This document shows, one piece after another, positions 54,367-63,613 of a stretch of DNA of 64,000 nucleotides (positions are counted from its first letter, which is position 1; each line of letters opens with the position of its first letter). The position numbers were made by a program, and so were the translations under genes. Under the pieces are notes generated by a model. The model had not been told where the DNA came from. It ran no database searches and worked only from the letters and a program-made list of their open reading frames with translations. The stretch is from contig NZ_CP032544.1 in assembly GCF_003867075.1 (NCBI RefSeq), positions 1,656,001-1,720,000 on the forward strand, written 5' to 3'. The DNA comes from Tenacibaculum mesophilum. GTDB lineage: Bacteria > Bacteroidota > Bacteroidia > Flavobacteriales > Flavobacteriaceae.

Positions 54367-55713
54367 CTAATAAACATCTATTCTGGCGCTACTTTTTCCT
54401 ATTTGATAATATTCAAACCCTCTTTCTTCTAGATTATAACTATTATATTGGTTTCTTCCATCGAAAATAACTGGTTTATTTAATTGTTTTTCGATTTCTG
54501 AAAAGTCAGGAGAACGAAACTCTTTCCATTCTGTTAACAGAATTAATGCTTCTGCATTAGTTAAAACTTCATACTTCGTTTTCTTATACACTATATTGTC
54601 AACATTTCTTAGGTAAAATGCTTTTGCCTCATCCATAGCCTTTGGATCATAAACCTGGATCTTTGCCCCCCTTTTCACTAACTCCTTTATCACATATATT
54701 GCTGGAGCCTCACGCATATCATCGGTTCCTGGTTTGAATGCGAGCCCCCAAAGCCCAAAGATTTTACCTGTTAAATCCTCTCCAAATCTTTTGATTATTT
54801 TTTCAGCAATTACAAGCTTTTGACGGTTATTTACATCTTCAACTGATTTAATTAACTGTGCTTCATAACCATTATCTTCTGCAATTTTTTTTAAAGCTTT
54901 CACATCCTTTGGAAAACAAGACCCTCCGTATCCTGCTCCAGGATAAATAAAACTATATCCTATTCTTGAATCAGAACCAATACCTACTCTCACATTATTT
55001 ACATCCGCCCCAACCAATTCACAAATATTTGCAATTTCATTCATAAAAGATATTTTAGTAGCTAGCATCACATTAGCCGCATACTTTGTCATTTCAGCAG
55101 AGCGAACATCCATTGTTATAAAACGATCATGTGTTCTAAAAAATGAACTATATAATTCTTTCATTTTTTTCAGTGCGTATTCAGATTCAGCTCCTATTAC
55201 CACTCTATCTGGCTTCATAAAATCATTAATGGCATCTCCTTCTTTTAAAAATTCGGGATTTGACACCACTTCAAAATCAATAGTTAATTTTCTTTTATCA
55301 AGCTCTTCTTTAATCCTCGATTTTACTTTCTCAGCTGTTCCTACTGGCACGGTAGATTTATTAACAATAATTAATTTTTTTTTCATTTTCTGACCAACCT
55401 CTTTAGCCACTGTCAATACATCTTGTAAATTAGCAGAACCATCCTTATCCATTGGAGTATCTACTGCTATAAAAATAATTTCAGACTCATTAATTACTTC
55501 TTCTAACTTCGTGGTAAAAAACAAGTTTTTATTATTTACATTCTTCAGTACCATCTTTTCTAACCCTGGTTCGTAGATAGGAATAATTCCTTGGTGAAGT
55601 TTGTTTATTTTTTCTTGGTCTATGTCTACACAGGTTACTTTATTACCCATTTCTGAGAAACAAGTTCCTGATACCAACCCTACATATCCTGTTCCAATAA
55701 CAGTTAATTTCAT
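54367..55713 (-). CDS. ugd: UDP-glucose 6-dehydrogenase
   Basis: A 448-residue NAD-dependent dehydrogenase making UDP-glucuronate. Seen: GTGYVGLVSGTCFSEMGN at the N-terminus, VDTPMDKDGSANL, STVPVGTAEK, SNPEFLKEGDAINDFMKPDR, and the catalytic cysteine in GYGGSCFPKDVKAL. This is the UDP-glucose branch and not the TviB/WbpO branch. It could supply UDP-glucuronate to a surface glycan, but it stands apart from that locus, 23 bases upstream of folC. Confidence 0.94.
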   Translation of the reverse strand: MKLTVIGTGYVGLVSGTCFSEMGNKVTCVDIDQEKINKLHQGIIPIYEPGLEKMVLKNVNNKNLFFTTKLEEVINESEIIFIAVDTPMDKDGSANLQDVLTVAKEVGQKMKKKLIIVNKSTVPVGTAEKVKSRIKEELDKRKLTIDFEVVSNPEFLKEGDAINDFMKPDRVVIGAESEYALKKMKELYSSFFRTHDRFITMDVRSAEMTKYAANVMLATKISFMNEIANICELVGADVNNVRVGIGSDSRIGYSFIYPGAGYGGSCFPKDVKALKKIAEDNGYEAQLIKSVEDVNNRQKLVIAEKIIKRFGEDLTGKIFGLWGLAFKPGTDDMREAPAIYVIKELVKRGAKIQVYDPKAMDEAKAFYLRNVDNIVYKKTKYEVLTNAEALILLTEWKEFRSPDFSEIEKQLNKPVIFDGRNQYNSYNLEERGFEYYQIGKSSARIDVY

Positions 55714-55796
55714 GTATTTATATTTGTTAATTCTTCAATAATTGTAATATATACTTATTGAAGAGCTATTCTTTTTAATTATTCTGCAAAGGTATG

Positions 55797-56615
55797 TTAT
55801 TTTGAAAGAGAAAACTTGTAGATAACTGTTCCTCGTTGTTTTGATGGTGCATTTCCATCTGCATTCCATTTTGTTTTTAATGCTGCTTTTTTTGCTGCAT
55901 CGTATAAACATGATGCTGAATTTGTAGTTCCTTTAGCTCCTGGAGTTGCTTTAATTACTTTTCCATTTCGATCAACCTCAATACTTACAACTACCGTACC
56001 CTCTTCTTGACAGTCTGGTTTTTGAATAGGTTTTGACAAAGCTTTTCTTCCTGCTAGGTTATAATTACCTCCTGAACCACTTCCTGAATTCCCGTAATAT
56101 TTATCTGAATTTGGGTCTCCATTTTCATTTCCTTTTACACCAGATTTTTTATCATCTCCTTCGCCAGAATTCGCTCCATCTTTTGATGTTCCATTTAACA
56201 AACTATTTAAAGCATCAGTTGTTTCTTTTGATGGCTTAGGCTTCTTTTTTTCTTTAGGCTTTTCTTCTTTGGAAGTTTCTTTTACAGCTTCTTTCTTTTC
56301 AACCTTTTTTTCAACCACTGGAACTTCTTCAGCAGTATCATTTGTAATAATTTCTTCTTTTATTGTTTCCTCTGGGGTTTCTTCTACTTGCTCTTCAACA
56401 ACCTCTTCTTGTTGTGATGTTGCTTGTGCTTTAGTTTTTTCAACAGGCTCTCCACTTCCTACTTCAGAGGTACCAAAATTAATCGCTAGACCATATTCAA
56501 TAGGTGGATCGAGATATTTCATTCCGTAATTGAGTATTCCAATAACAAATAATATCAGAATAATTACTGTAATAATAGCTGATTTACGTTTATGTTGAGT
56601 ATCTAAAACTGTCAT
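55797..56615 (-). CDS. tonB: TonB-like energy transducer
   Basis: A 272-residue protein with one N-terminal membrane helix (about 13-33), a long Glu/Lys/Pro-rich spacer (about 60-140, e.g. EEVPVVEKKVEKKE) that can span the periplasm, a Gly/Ser/Asn-rich stretch, and a C-terminal TonB domain (EGTVVVSIEVDRNGKVIKAT, KAALKTKWN). It is adjacent to exbD with no gap and completes an exbB-exbD-tonB operon that powers outer-membrane TonB-dependent receptors. No receptor gene is seen nearby. Confidence 0.88.
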   Translation of the reverse strand: MTVLDTQHKRKSAIITVIILILFVIGILNYGMKYLDPPIEYGLAINFGTSEVGSGEPVEKTKAQATSQQEEVVEEQVEETPEETIKEEIITNDTAEEVPVVEKKVEKKEAVKETSKEEKPKEKKKPKPSKETTDALNSLLNGTSKDGANSGEGDDKKSGVKGNENGDPNSDKYYGNSGSGSGGNYNLAGRKALSKPIQKPDCQEEGTVVVSIEVDRNGKVIKATPGAKGTTNSASCLYDAAKKAALKTKWNADGNAPSKQRGTVIYKFSLSK

Positions 56616-57008
56616 TTATTTACCTTTAACAGCTAAAATCATTTTTAACTTGTTTCTATTCGCAATATCAATCACCTGCATTACATTTTTATACTGCACA
56701 TTTTGATCACCACGAATAACCACTGTTTTCTTTTTATCTACGCCTACCTTAGTTAACAACTCTCTTTCTAAATTTACGTTACTAACTTTTGTTTTATCTA
56801 TGTAAAACAACGCATCGTTAGTTATAGTTACCGCTACTGATGTATTATTCTCTGTTTTACCTCCAGCTTTAGGCAACAAGACATCAATGGCACTTACTGT
56901 AACCAATGTTGATGTTAACATAAAAAATATCAACAACAAAAAAACAATATCAGTCATTGATGACATATTGAAGTTTGGATTGACTTTATTTCTTCCTCGT
57001 AAATTCAT
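56616..57008 (-). CDS. exbD: ExbD/TolR-family proton-channel subunit
   Basis: A 130-residue protein with one N-terminal membrane helix. The helix carries the essential aspartate in MSSMTDIVFLLLIFFMLTS (Asp near residue 20), and the periplasmic domain has the VSAIDVLLPKA and VVIRGDQNVQY segments. It partners ExbB to harness the proton motive force for TonB. Its ATG overlaps the exbB stop by one base (TAATG). Confidence 0.93.
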   Translation of the reverse strand: MNLRGRNKVNPNFNMSSMTDIVFLLLIFFMLTSTLVTVSAIDVLLPKAGGKTENNTSVAVTITNDALFYIDKTKVSNVNLERELLTKVGVDKKKTVVIRGDQNVQYKNVMQVIDIANRNKLKMILAVKGK

Positions 57009-57691
57009 TATACTGGCTCGTTTAGTAAGTCTAAAAACTCAACAGATTTTGCTTCCATTTGATAAACAACCTTATCGGTACGTACTACCAAATGATTGTA
57101 AGCGATATATGCAATAATTCCTACAATTAACCCAGCAACTGTCGTTGTCATTGCTGTATATAAACCATCCGATAGCATTTTAATATCTATTTGCCCTCCT
57201 GAATTTGCTATTTCATGAATCGCAACAATCATTCCAATTACAGTTCCTAAAAAACCTATCATTGGAGCAGCTCCTGCTATTGTTGCTAATACTGACACAT
57301 TTCTTTCTAGCTTGTAAACCTCTAGTTTTCCTGCATTTTCTATTGCAGTATTAATATCTTCCAAAGGTTTTCCTATTCTAGATATCCCTTTCCCTATTAA
57401 TCTGGCCGTTGGCGTAACTGTATTATCACAAAGTGATTTAGCACTATCTATTCTTCCGTTCGTTACATGATCTCTAATTTGATCCATGAAATTAACATCT
57501 ACTTTTGATGCTTCTTTAATAGCAAAAAAACGTTCAAAATAAATGTAAAGAGCCACGGCTAACAACACGAATAACAAAGCGATAATAATTTGACCGCCTA
57601 CACCTCCATCCATAATTAAATTATAGATTGATAACGTTTTTTCTTGAGGTACTTCTTCTACCAACTCCTGAGTTTCTTGAAATAATAGCAT
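57008..57691 (-). CDS. exbB: ExbB/TolQ/MotA-family proton-channel subunit
   Basis: A 227-residue membrane protein with three helices: one at about residues 33-53 and two near 130-185. The conserved region ATIAGAAPMIGFLGTVIGMI and GLYTAMTTTVAGLIVGI line the proton channel in ExbB/TolQ. It is the first gene of the exbB-exbD-tonB operon. The alternative name TolQ is possible by sequence alone, but the linked TonB-type third gene favours ExbB. Confidence 0.92.
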   Translation of the reverse strand: MLLFQETQELVEEVPQEKTLSIYNLIMDGGVGGQIIIALLFVLLAVALYIYFERFFAIKEASKVDVNFMDQIRDHVTNGRIDSAKSLCDNTVTPTARLIGKGISRIGKPLEDINTAIENAGKLEVYKLERNVSVLATIAGAAPMIGFLGTVIGMIVAIHEIANSGGQIDIKMLSDGLYTAMTTTVAGLIVGIIAYIAYNHLVVRTDKVVYQMEAKSVEFLDLLNEPV

Positions 57692-57767
57692 GAATACTAA
57701 ATTAGAATTTATATTATGTTTTCGCTATTTAACTAACGATTTCTTTTACTTAAAATTGTTTGATGTA

Positions 57768-57806
57768 AAAAGTCTTCCCTACTTTTAACAATGAAGGAAG
57801 ACTTTT
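57768..57806 (-). terminator. Probable terminator after the Glu/Leu-type dehydrogenase
   Basis: The 11-bp arms AAAAGTCTTCC and GGAAGACTTTT are separated by 17 bases, a rather long loop. It lies 58 bases after the dehydrogenase stop codon in transcription order. Confidence 0.6.
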
Positions 57807-57863
57807 ACTTTTATTATGTTTAATTACTTAATAACAGTATTTCTGAAGTCATAAAAAAGAACT

Positions 57864-59090
57864 TTATACCAGTTCTTTTAATGCTATTTCAAAAGCTGTT
57901 TCACTTATTTGAGTTTTTGCAGCACTTTTAGCATGTGTCCTTTGTAAGGCTTTTTTAATAGTATTTGATGTATCTTCAAAAATAGCTTGATCTGTCATTT
58001 CTACTCTTCGCTCCATAAAGTATGCAAATACTCTTGCCATACCACAGTTTGAAATAAAGTCTGGAATCAAACTCACTTTTTTATCAGTATCTTCCATAAT
58101 AGATCCAAAGAAAATTTCTTTATCTGCAAATGGAACATTTGCTCCACAAGAAATAACTTCTAATCCTGAATTTATCATCTGGTTAATTTGCTCTTGATTA
58201 ACTAACCTTGAAGCTGCACACGGTGCGAAAACTTCACAAGGAAGATTCCAAACACGCTCATTCATCTCTTCAAAAGGAATCATGTTTTCAGATACTAACG
58301 TATTCCCATCTTTATTTAAAAACATTTCTTGAATTTCTTCAAAAGAGAATCCTTCTTCTTTAATAACTCCTCCAACACGATCAATAATTCCTACTACTTT
58401 AGCTCCCATTTGTGCTAAATAATACGCTGCGGCTGAACCCACATTACCAAAACCTTGTACTACAGCACGCTTTCCTTCTACTGTTCCTCCATAAATATCG
58501 TAGTAATGACGAACTGCTTCCGCAACTCCATATCCAGTAATCATGTCAGCTACTGTATATTTTCTGGCTACGCTTGGTGATAAACTTTCATCTTCTAACA
58601 CTTTAATAACTCCATGACGTAACTGACCAATACGGTTAATTTTATCTGCTTCGGTAGGCTTGAAATGTCCATTAAAAACTCCCTCTTGCGGATGCCAAAC
58701 TCCACTATCTTCTGTAATCGGAATTACTTCATGGATTTCATCAACGTTTAAATCTCCTCCTGTTCCATAATAGTTTTTTAATAATGGTGCAACAGCTTTA
58801 TACCAACGCTCTAAAACTCCTTTTTTACGAGGATCTTGTGGATCAAAATTAATTCCTGATTTTGCTCCTCCAATTGCTGGCCCCGATACCGTAAATTTCA
58901 CTTCCATAGTTTTAGCAAGTGACATTACTTCATATTTATCTAATCCTTTACGCATACGTGTACCACCACCAGCAGCACCTCCTCTTAATGAATTAATAAC
59001 TGTCCAACCTTCTGCTTCTGTTTCAGGGTCTTTCCAATTAAATACTATTTCTGGTTGCTTTTCTTCGTATTGCTTTAATAATTCTTTCAT
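57864..59090 (-). CDS. Glu/Leu/Phe/Val dehydrogenase family protein
   Basis: A 408-residue NAD(P)-dependent amino-acid dehydrogenase. The catalytic lysine region VSGPAIGGAKSGI, the substrate site GTGGDLNVDEIHEV, and the nucleotide-binding VVQGFGNVGSAAAYYL are clear. The Leu/Phe/Val and Glu branches differ at substrate-pocket residues, which I cannot assign by eye, so the substrate is left open (glutamate or a branched-chain amino acid). It is transcribed alone. Confidence 0.9.
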   Translation of the reverse strand: MKELLKQYEEKQPEIVFNWKDPETEAEGWTVINSLRGGAAGGGTRMRKGLDKYEVMSLAKTMEVKFTVSGPAIGGAKSGINFDPQDPRKKGVLERWYKAVAPLLKNYYGTGGDLNVDEIHEVIPITEDSGVWHPQEGVFNGHFKPTEADKINRIGQLRHGVIKVLEDESLSPSVARKYTVADMITGYGVAEAVRHYYDIYGGTVEGKRAVVQGFGNVGSAAAYYLAQMGAKVVGIIDRVGGVIKEEGFSFEEIQEMFLNKDGNTLVSENMIPFEEMNERVWNLPCEVFAPCAASRLVNQEQINQMINSGLEVISCGANVPFADKEIFFGSIMEDTDKKVSLIPDFISNCGMARVFAYFMERRVEMTDQAIFEDTSNTIKKALQRTHAKSAAKTQISETAFEIALKELV

Positions 59091-59270
59091 TGTTTAATGT
59101 TATAATAGATGATTTTCAACTTTACTTGTTTCTTTTTCATGTTCAAAAAATTCGTTGTAATTATTCCCCTGTGGGGAAGCTAAAGTTGATTCATTATACT
59201 ATAGGTTTTAGTGTGTAGTTGTTACCGAACAAATTTATCATAAAAAACAACATTACTCAAATACTTTAAA

Positions 59271-60335
59271 TTATTTCTGCGGATAAAAAATATTACCTGA
59301 AGAATGATCCTTCTTTGCCCCAGTAACTGACTGTAAACAGTTTACTTTGTTTTGGGTCTTTAGCACTCCTAACAACGCAAAAATCAAAGCTTCTTTGTAA
59401 TCAATGAGTTCTGTACTTACTTGTTTTATTTTTGTCTGTGCAAAAAACTCTATTCTCTTCATTAAAAACGTATTGAACGCTCCTCCTCCTGTTACTAAAA
59501 TAGTAGCATCATTTTTAACAACATTACCTATTTGCATCGCTACATGTTCTACAAAAGTTCTTAGAATAGTTGATATATCTGCTTCCTCTTTATCTATTAA
59601 AGGAAAAATAGTTGACTGTACCCATTCTAATCCTAGAGATTTTGGAGGAATATCTTGATAAAAGGAAAGCTCGTTCAATCGTCTTAATAATCCCATATTA
59701 ATTTTCCCTTCTGAGGCTATTTCCCCTTCATTATCATACTCTAAGTCTATTTTACGTGTGTAATGGTTCAGTACAATATTCACAGGACAAATATCAAAAG
59801 CTATTCTTTGTTTATTTTCTTCATAAGAGATATTAGCAAAACCTCCTAAGTTTAAACAGTAATCATAATCAGTAAATAATAGTCTATCTCCAATAGGCAC
59901 TAAAGGAGCTCCTTGTCCACCTAACGTTACATCTTGAGTTCTAAAATCACATACTACTTTTTGCTGAGTAACATTTGCTATGACTTGTCCATTTCCTATT
60001 TGTAAGGTAATTCCGTTTTCTGGTTGATGCAAAACTGTATGCCCGTGAGACGCTATAAAATTTAATTTAGAAATACGGTGTTCTCTTATAAAATTATTCA
60101 ATATACTCCCCAAAAATTCACCATAATCAACATCTAAAATTTGTAAATCTTTCTCATCGTAATTTATAGCTTCTTGCAGTTTTTTCTTCCATTCATTAGA
60201 ATATGATACTGTCTCTGCCTGTATAATTCTAAAATCTTCGTATAAATTTTCATGCATTTTTATATATGCCAAATCTATTCCATCTAAAGAAGTTCCTGAC
60301 ATTAATCCAATACAATAAATATAGTTGTCTTGCAT
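59271..60335 (-). CDS. anmK: Anhydro-N-acetylmuramic acid kinase
   Basis: A 354-residue ASKHA-fold kinase that opens and phosphorylates 1,6-anhydro-MurNAc, recycling cell-wall turnover products. The signature GLMSGTSLDGIDLA at the N-terminus, GHTVLHQPENG, QIGNGQVIA, CDFRTQDVTLGGQGAPLVP and VTGGGAFN are all present. No murQ (MurNAc-6-P etherase) is seen in the window. It is divergent from the acyl-CoA dehydrogenase gene, with that gene's promoter between them. Confidence 0.94.
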   Translation of the reverse strand: MQDNYIYCIGLMSGTSLDGIDLAYIKMHENLYEDFRIIQAETVSYSNEWKKKLQEAINYDEKDLQILDVDYGEFLGSILNNFIREHRISKLNFIASHGHTVLHQPENGITLQIGNGQVIANVTQQKVVCDFRTQDVTLGGQGAPLVPIGDRLLFTDYDYCLNLGGFANISYEENKQRIAFDICPVNIVLNHYTRKIDLEYDNEGEIASEGKINMGLLRRLNELSFYQDIPPKSLGLEWVQSTIFPLIDKEEADISTILRTFVEHVAMQIGNVVKNDATILVTGGGAFNTFLMKRIEFFAQTKIKQVSTELIDYKEALIFALLGVLKTQNKVNCLQSVTGAKKDHSSGNIFYPQK

Positions 60336-60355
60336 AAAGTAAAAATAACAAGTCT

Positions 60356-60387
60356 ATTGAAAAATTGCTATTAAAAAAGTATCTTTG
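60356..60387 (+). promoter_or_regulatory. Bacteroidota-type promoter for the acyl-CoA dehydrogenase gene
   Basis: TTG at 60357-60359 and TATCTTTG at 60380-60387, separated by 20 bases, fit the -33/-7 consensus closely. The ATG at 60428 lies 40 bases downstream. Confidence 0.75.
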
Positions 60388-60427
60388 AACACATTTTTTA
60401 CGAATTTAACAAAATATAAAATAGATA

Positions 60428-61570
60428 ATGGATTTTAACCTTACAGAAGAGCATTTAATGATTCGTGATGCTGCACGTGATTTTGCTCAAACCGAATTAT
60501 TGCCAGGAGTTATAGAAAGAGATGAAAAACAAGAGTTTCCTAATGAACTAGTTCGCAAAATGGGTGAGTTAGGATTTATGGGAGTAATGGTAGATCCTAA
60601 ATATGGAGGAAGTGGAATGGATGCTGTTTCTTACGTATTAATTATGGAAGAATTATCAAAAATTGATGCTTCTGCTTCAGTAATGGTTTCTGTAAACAAT
60701 TCATTAGTATGTTATGGTTTAGAAGCTTATGGTACTGAAGAACAAAAACAAAAATATTTAACAAAATTAGCTACTGGTGAGCAAATAGGTGCGTTTTGTT
60801 TAAGTGAACCAGAAGCTGGTTCTGATGCTACTTCACAAGCAACTACCGCTGAAGACAAAGGAGATTACTATTTATTAAATGGTACTAAAAACTGGATTAC
60901 TAACGGTGGACGTGCTGATACTTATTTAGTAATCGCTCAAACAGATAGAGCTAAAGGTCATAGAGGAATCAATGCTTTTATTGTTGAAAAAGGTATGGAA
61001 GGTTTCCACGTTGGACCTAAAGAAGATAAACTAGGAATCCGTGGTTCTGATACTCACACGTTACAATTTAACGATGTAAAAGTTCCTAAAGAAAACCGCA
61101 TTGGTGAAGACGGATTTGGATTCAAATTTGCCATGAAAACTTTATCTGGTGGACGTATTGGTATTGCTGCTCAAGCATTAGGTATTGCTTCAGGAGCTTA
61201 TGAATTAGCTTTAAAATACTCTAAAGAGCGTAAAGCTTTTGGTACTGAAATTTGCAATCACCAAGCTATCGCTTTCAAATTAGCTGATATGTATACAGAA
61301 ATTGCTGCGGCTCGTCACTTAGTAATGGCTGCTGCTTGCAAAAAAGATGCTGGTGAAAACTATGATCGTGAAGGTGCTATGGCAAAATTATATGCTTCTA
61401 AAGTAGCAATGGAACAAACTGTTGAAGCTGTTCAAATTCATGGAGGTAATGGTTTCGTAAAAGAATACCATGTAGAGCGTTTAATGCGTGATGCTAAAAT
61501 TACTCAAATTTATGAAGGAACTTCAGAAATTCAGAAAATTGTAATCTCAAGAAGTTTAATTAGAGATTAA
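60428..61570 (+). CDS. Acyl-CoA dehydrogenase (short/branched-chain type)
   Basis: A 380-residue FAD enzyme that introduces a trans-2 double bond into acyl-CoA. FAD and substrate motifs are CLSEPEAGSDATSQAT, WITNGGRADTYLV and GGRIGIAAQALGIA; the C-terminal block has VQIHGGNGFVKEYHVERLMRDAKI and the catalytic glutamate in IYEGTSEIQ. The length and the Glu position fit short- and branched-chain (Bcd/Acads) enzymes. It has its own strong promoter and ends in a hairpin shared with truA2. Electron-transfer flavoprotein genes are not nearby. Confidence 0.93.
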   Translation: MDFNLTEEHLMIRDAARDFAQTELLPGVIERDEKQEFPNELVRKMGELGFMGVMVDPKYGGSGMDAVSYVLIMEELSKIDASASVMVSVNNSLVCYGLEAYGTEEQKQKYLTKLATGEQIGAFCLSEPEAGSDATSQATTAEDKGDYYLLNGTKNWITNGGRADTYLVIAQTDRAKGHRGINAFIVEKGMEGFHVGPKEDKLGIRGSDTHTLQFNDVKVPKENRIGEDGFGFKFAMKTLSGGRIGIAAQALGIASGAYELALKYSKERKAFGTEICNHQAIAFKLADMYTEIAAARHLVMAAACKKDAGENYDREGAMAKLYASKVAMEQTVEAVQIHGGNGFVKEYHVERLMRDAKITQIYEGTSEIQKIVISRSLIRD

Positions 61571-61592
61571 CTCTAATTAAACATATTTTGTA

Positions 61593-61628
61593 AAAATAAA
61601 GCTTGTCAATTGACAAGCTTTATTTTTT
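61593..61628. terminator. Bidirectional terminator between acyl-CoA dehydrogenase and truA2
   Basis: A perfect 18+18 base palindrome with core AAAGCTTGTCAA / TTGACAAGCTTT and A/T flanks. The right arm contains the truA2 stop codon (61620-61622). Confidence 0.88.
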
Positions 61629-62408
61629 AAATTCTACTTTATGTAAATGTAGTCCAGAAGCTGGTGCGATGGTTTTCATAAAGTCTATATCACTATTTTC
61701 AGGACTCAAACTTTTTTTGATGAACTCTAAATCATAATTTCCTTTTCCTAATTCAGCTAAAGCTCCCATAATCAAACGAATTTGATTCCGTAAAAACCCA
61801 CTCCCTCTAATAACCAACACAAAACTTTTCTCCGGAAAAAAAGAAGCGGATAATTCCGTATTTTCTTCTATTTTACATACATCAATACTACGCGCTACTT
61901 TGGTTTCTGCTGATGGTTTGGTGCAATAATGTTTAAAATTATGAAAACCTTCAAACAACTGTGCACCTTCTTTCATCAATTCAACATCTAATTCATCTAA
62001 ATACCCCGTTAAAAAAGGAGCGCAGTAGGGATGATTTTTCTCTCCAAAGGAAAAATAATAACGATACTCTTTTACTTTAGGATGCTGAATGATATTAAAC
62101 TCTTCATCGTGAAGTTGCTCTACAGCTAACACTCGAATATCAGAAGGTGAATTGCGATTAAAATCTTCAATAAAAAAAGATTCGTCTAATTTTTCATCAA
62201 TAAACAACTGAAAACAATAGTCAGTCGATGAAACTTTTGCATCCGTTCTCCCAACTCCTACTGACTTGCAACGAATTCCTTTACACACAAACTTTAATGT
62301 CTTGTCAACAAAAAAATGAACTGTTTTTAAATTAGGTTGTTTTTGCCAACCGTGTAAACGAAACCCTAAATATTGAAACCGTACTAAATAAGAGTAGTTA
62401 TAATTCAT
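61620..62408 (-). CDS. TruA-family pseudouridine synthase, divergent second copy
   Basis: A 262-residue TruA homologue. The catalytic aspartate is kept (Asp56 in GVGRTDAKVSS), but the usual GRTDAGVHA has become GRTDAKVSS, a change in the loop that grips the tRNA. Other TruA features (YLGFRLHGWQKQP, EYRYYFSFG, SGFLRNQIRLIMG) remain. Either it modifies other uridines or has lost part of its range. It follows ackA with one base between them, so it is likely co-transcribed with pta-ackA. Confidence 0.85.
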   Translation of the reverse strand: MNYNYSYLVRFQYLGFRLHGWQKQPNLKTVHFFVDKTLKFVCKGIRCKSVGVGRTDAKVSSTDYCFQLFIDEKLDESFFIEDFNRNSPSDIRVLAVEQLHDEEFNIIQHPKVKEYRYYFSFGEKNHPYCAPFLTGYLDELDVELMKEGAQLFEGFHNFKHYCTKPSAETKVARSIDVCKIEENTELSASFFPEKSFVLVIRGSGFLRNQIRLIMGALAELGKGNYDLEFIKKSLSPENSDIDFMKTIAPASGLHLHKVEFKK

Positions 62409-62409
62409 A

Positions 62410-63591
62410 TTATAATAATTCGTACGCTTGCTTTGCTATTTCTAACTCTTCATTAGTTGGAATTACTAGCACTTTTACTTTTGAAGTTTCTTTATTTATC
62501 TCCCTTATTTGTTTAGATCTAATAACATTTTTTTCATCATCTAATTCAATTCCGAAATATTCCATATTAGTACAGGCTAACTTTCTAATTACATAAGAAT
62601 TTTCTCCAATACCCGCTGTGAAAACAACTGCATCTAAACCGTTCATTACCGCAACATACGAACCTATATATTTTTTAATTCTATAAGCATTAATTTCCAA
62701 GGCTAATTGACATTTTTTATTACCCTTGGCAGCAGCAGCTTCAATATCTCGTAAATCACTAAACCCTGTTAAACCCAACATTCCACTTTCTTTTTGCAAC
62801 ATGTTATTAACATCATTAATATCATATCCCAAATTATTTGTTAGATAAAAAATTAAAGAATGGTCAATATCACCAGATCTTGTTCCCATAATTAAACCTG
62901 TTACAGGACTAAAACCTAAACTATGGTCAATACTTTTTCCATTTTCAACCGCAGTAATACTACATCCGTTTCCTAAATGAATCGTAATAATTTTTGAATG
63001 TTTTTTTTGAAGATACTCATTTGCTTTTTCTGACACATATTTATGACTTGTTCCATGAAAACCGTACAAACGTATTCCATACTCTTCTAATAATTTAGTA
63101 GGTATTGCGTATTTATACGCTTCAACCGGTATGGTTTGGTGAAATGCTGTATCAAAAACCGCTACTTGTTGTGCATCTTTAAAAATAGACTCAGAAACCT
63201 TAATCCCTTCCAAGTTTGCAGGATTGTGTAAAGGTGCTAATGAAAATAACGATTCTATTTTCTTTTTAACCTCTTCAGTTACTATAGCCGTTTTTGTAAA
63301 AGTACTTCCACCATGCACTACTCTGTGCCCAACAACTTTAATTTCATCTGTAGAAGAAATTACTCCTACTTTTTTATCCAATAATAAATCAACAACCTTT
63401 TCTAAACCAGATTTATGGTTTGCGATAATTACTTCTTTTTCTACTTTTATATTGTTAGATTTATAGTGAACTTTTCCAAGTTCTAAACCAATTCTTTCTA
63501 TCAACCCTGAACAAAGTACTTCTTGCTGAGGCATTTGAAATAATTGATATTTTATTGAGGAACTTCCTGAATTTATGACTAAAACTTTCAT
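62410..63591 (-). CDS. ackA: Acetate kinase
   Basis: A 393-residue ASKHA-fold kinase interconverting acetyl phosphate and acetate with ADP/ATP. Signature 1 VLVINSGSSSIKYQLF, the VVHGG loop, catalytic-site segments FDTAFHQTIP and HLGNGCSITAV, and GIGENSYVIRKL are all typical. It forms the Pta-AckA pathway with the gene upstream (22-base gap), producing ATP from acetyl-CoA or activating acetate. Confidence 0.96.
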   Translation of the reverse strand: MKVLVINSGSSSIKYQLFQMPQQEVLCSGLIERIGLELGKVHYKSNNIKVEKEVIIANHKSGLEKVVDLLLDKKVGVISSTDEIKVVGHRVVHGGSTFTKTAIVTEEVKKKIESLFSLAPLHNPANLEGIKVSESIFKDAQQVAVFDTAFHQTIPVEAYKYAIPTKLLEEYGIRLYGFHGTSHKYVSEKANEYLQKKHSKIITIHLGNGCSITAVENGKSIDHSLGFSPVTGLIMGTRSGDIDHSLIFYLTNNLGYDINDVNNMLQKESGMLGLTGFSDLRDIEAAAAKGNKKCQLALEINAYRIKKYIGSYVAVMNGLDAVVFTAGIGENSYVIRKLACTNMEYFGIELDDEKNVIRSKQIREINKETSKVKVLVIPTNEELEIAKQAYELL

Positions 63592-63613
63592 CTATTTTTT
63601 ATTAATAAACAAG

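Noticed and set aside
56033..56529. Plus-strand open frames opposite tonB
   Set aside because: These are mirror frames produced by the Glu/Lys/Pro-rich repetitive codons of tonB.
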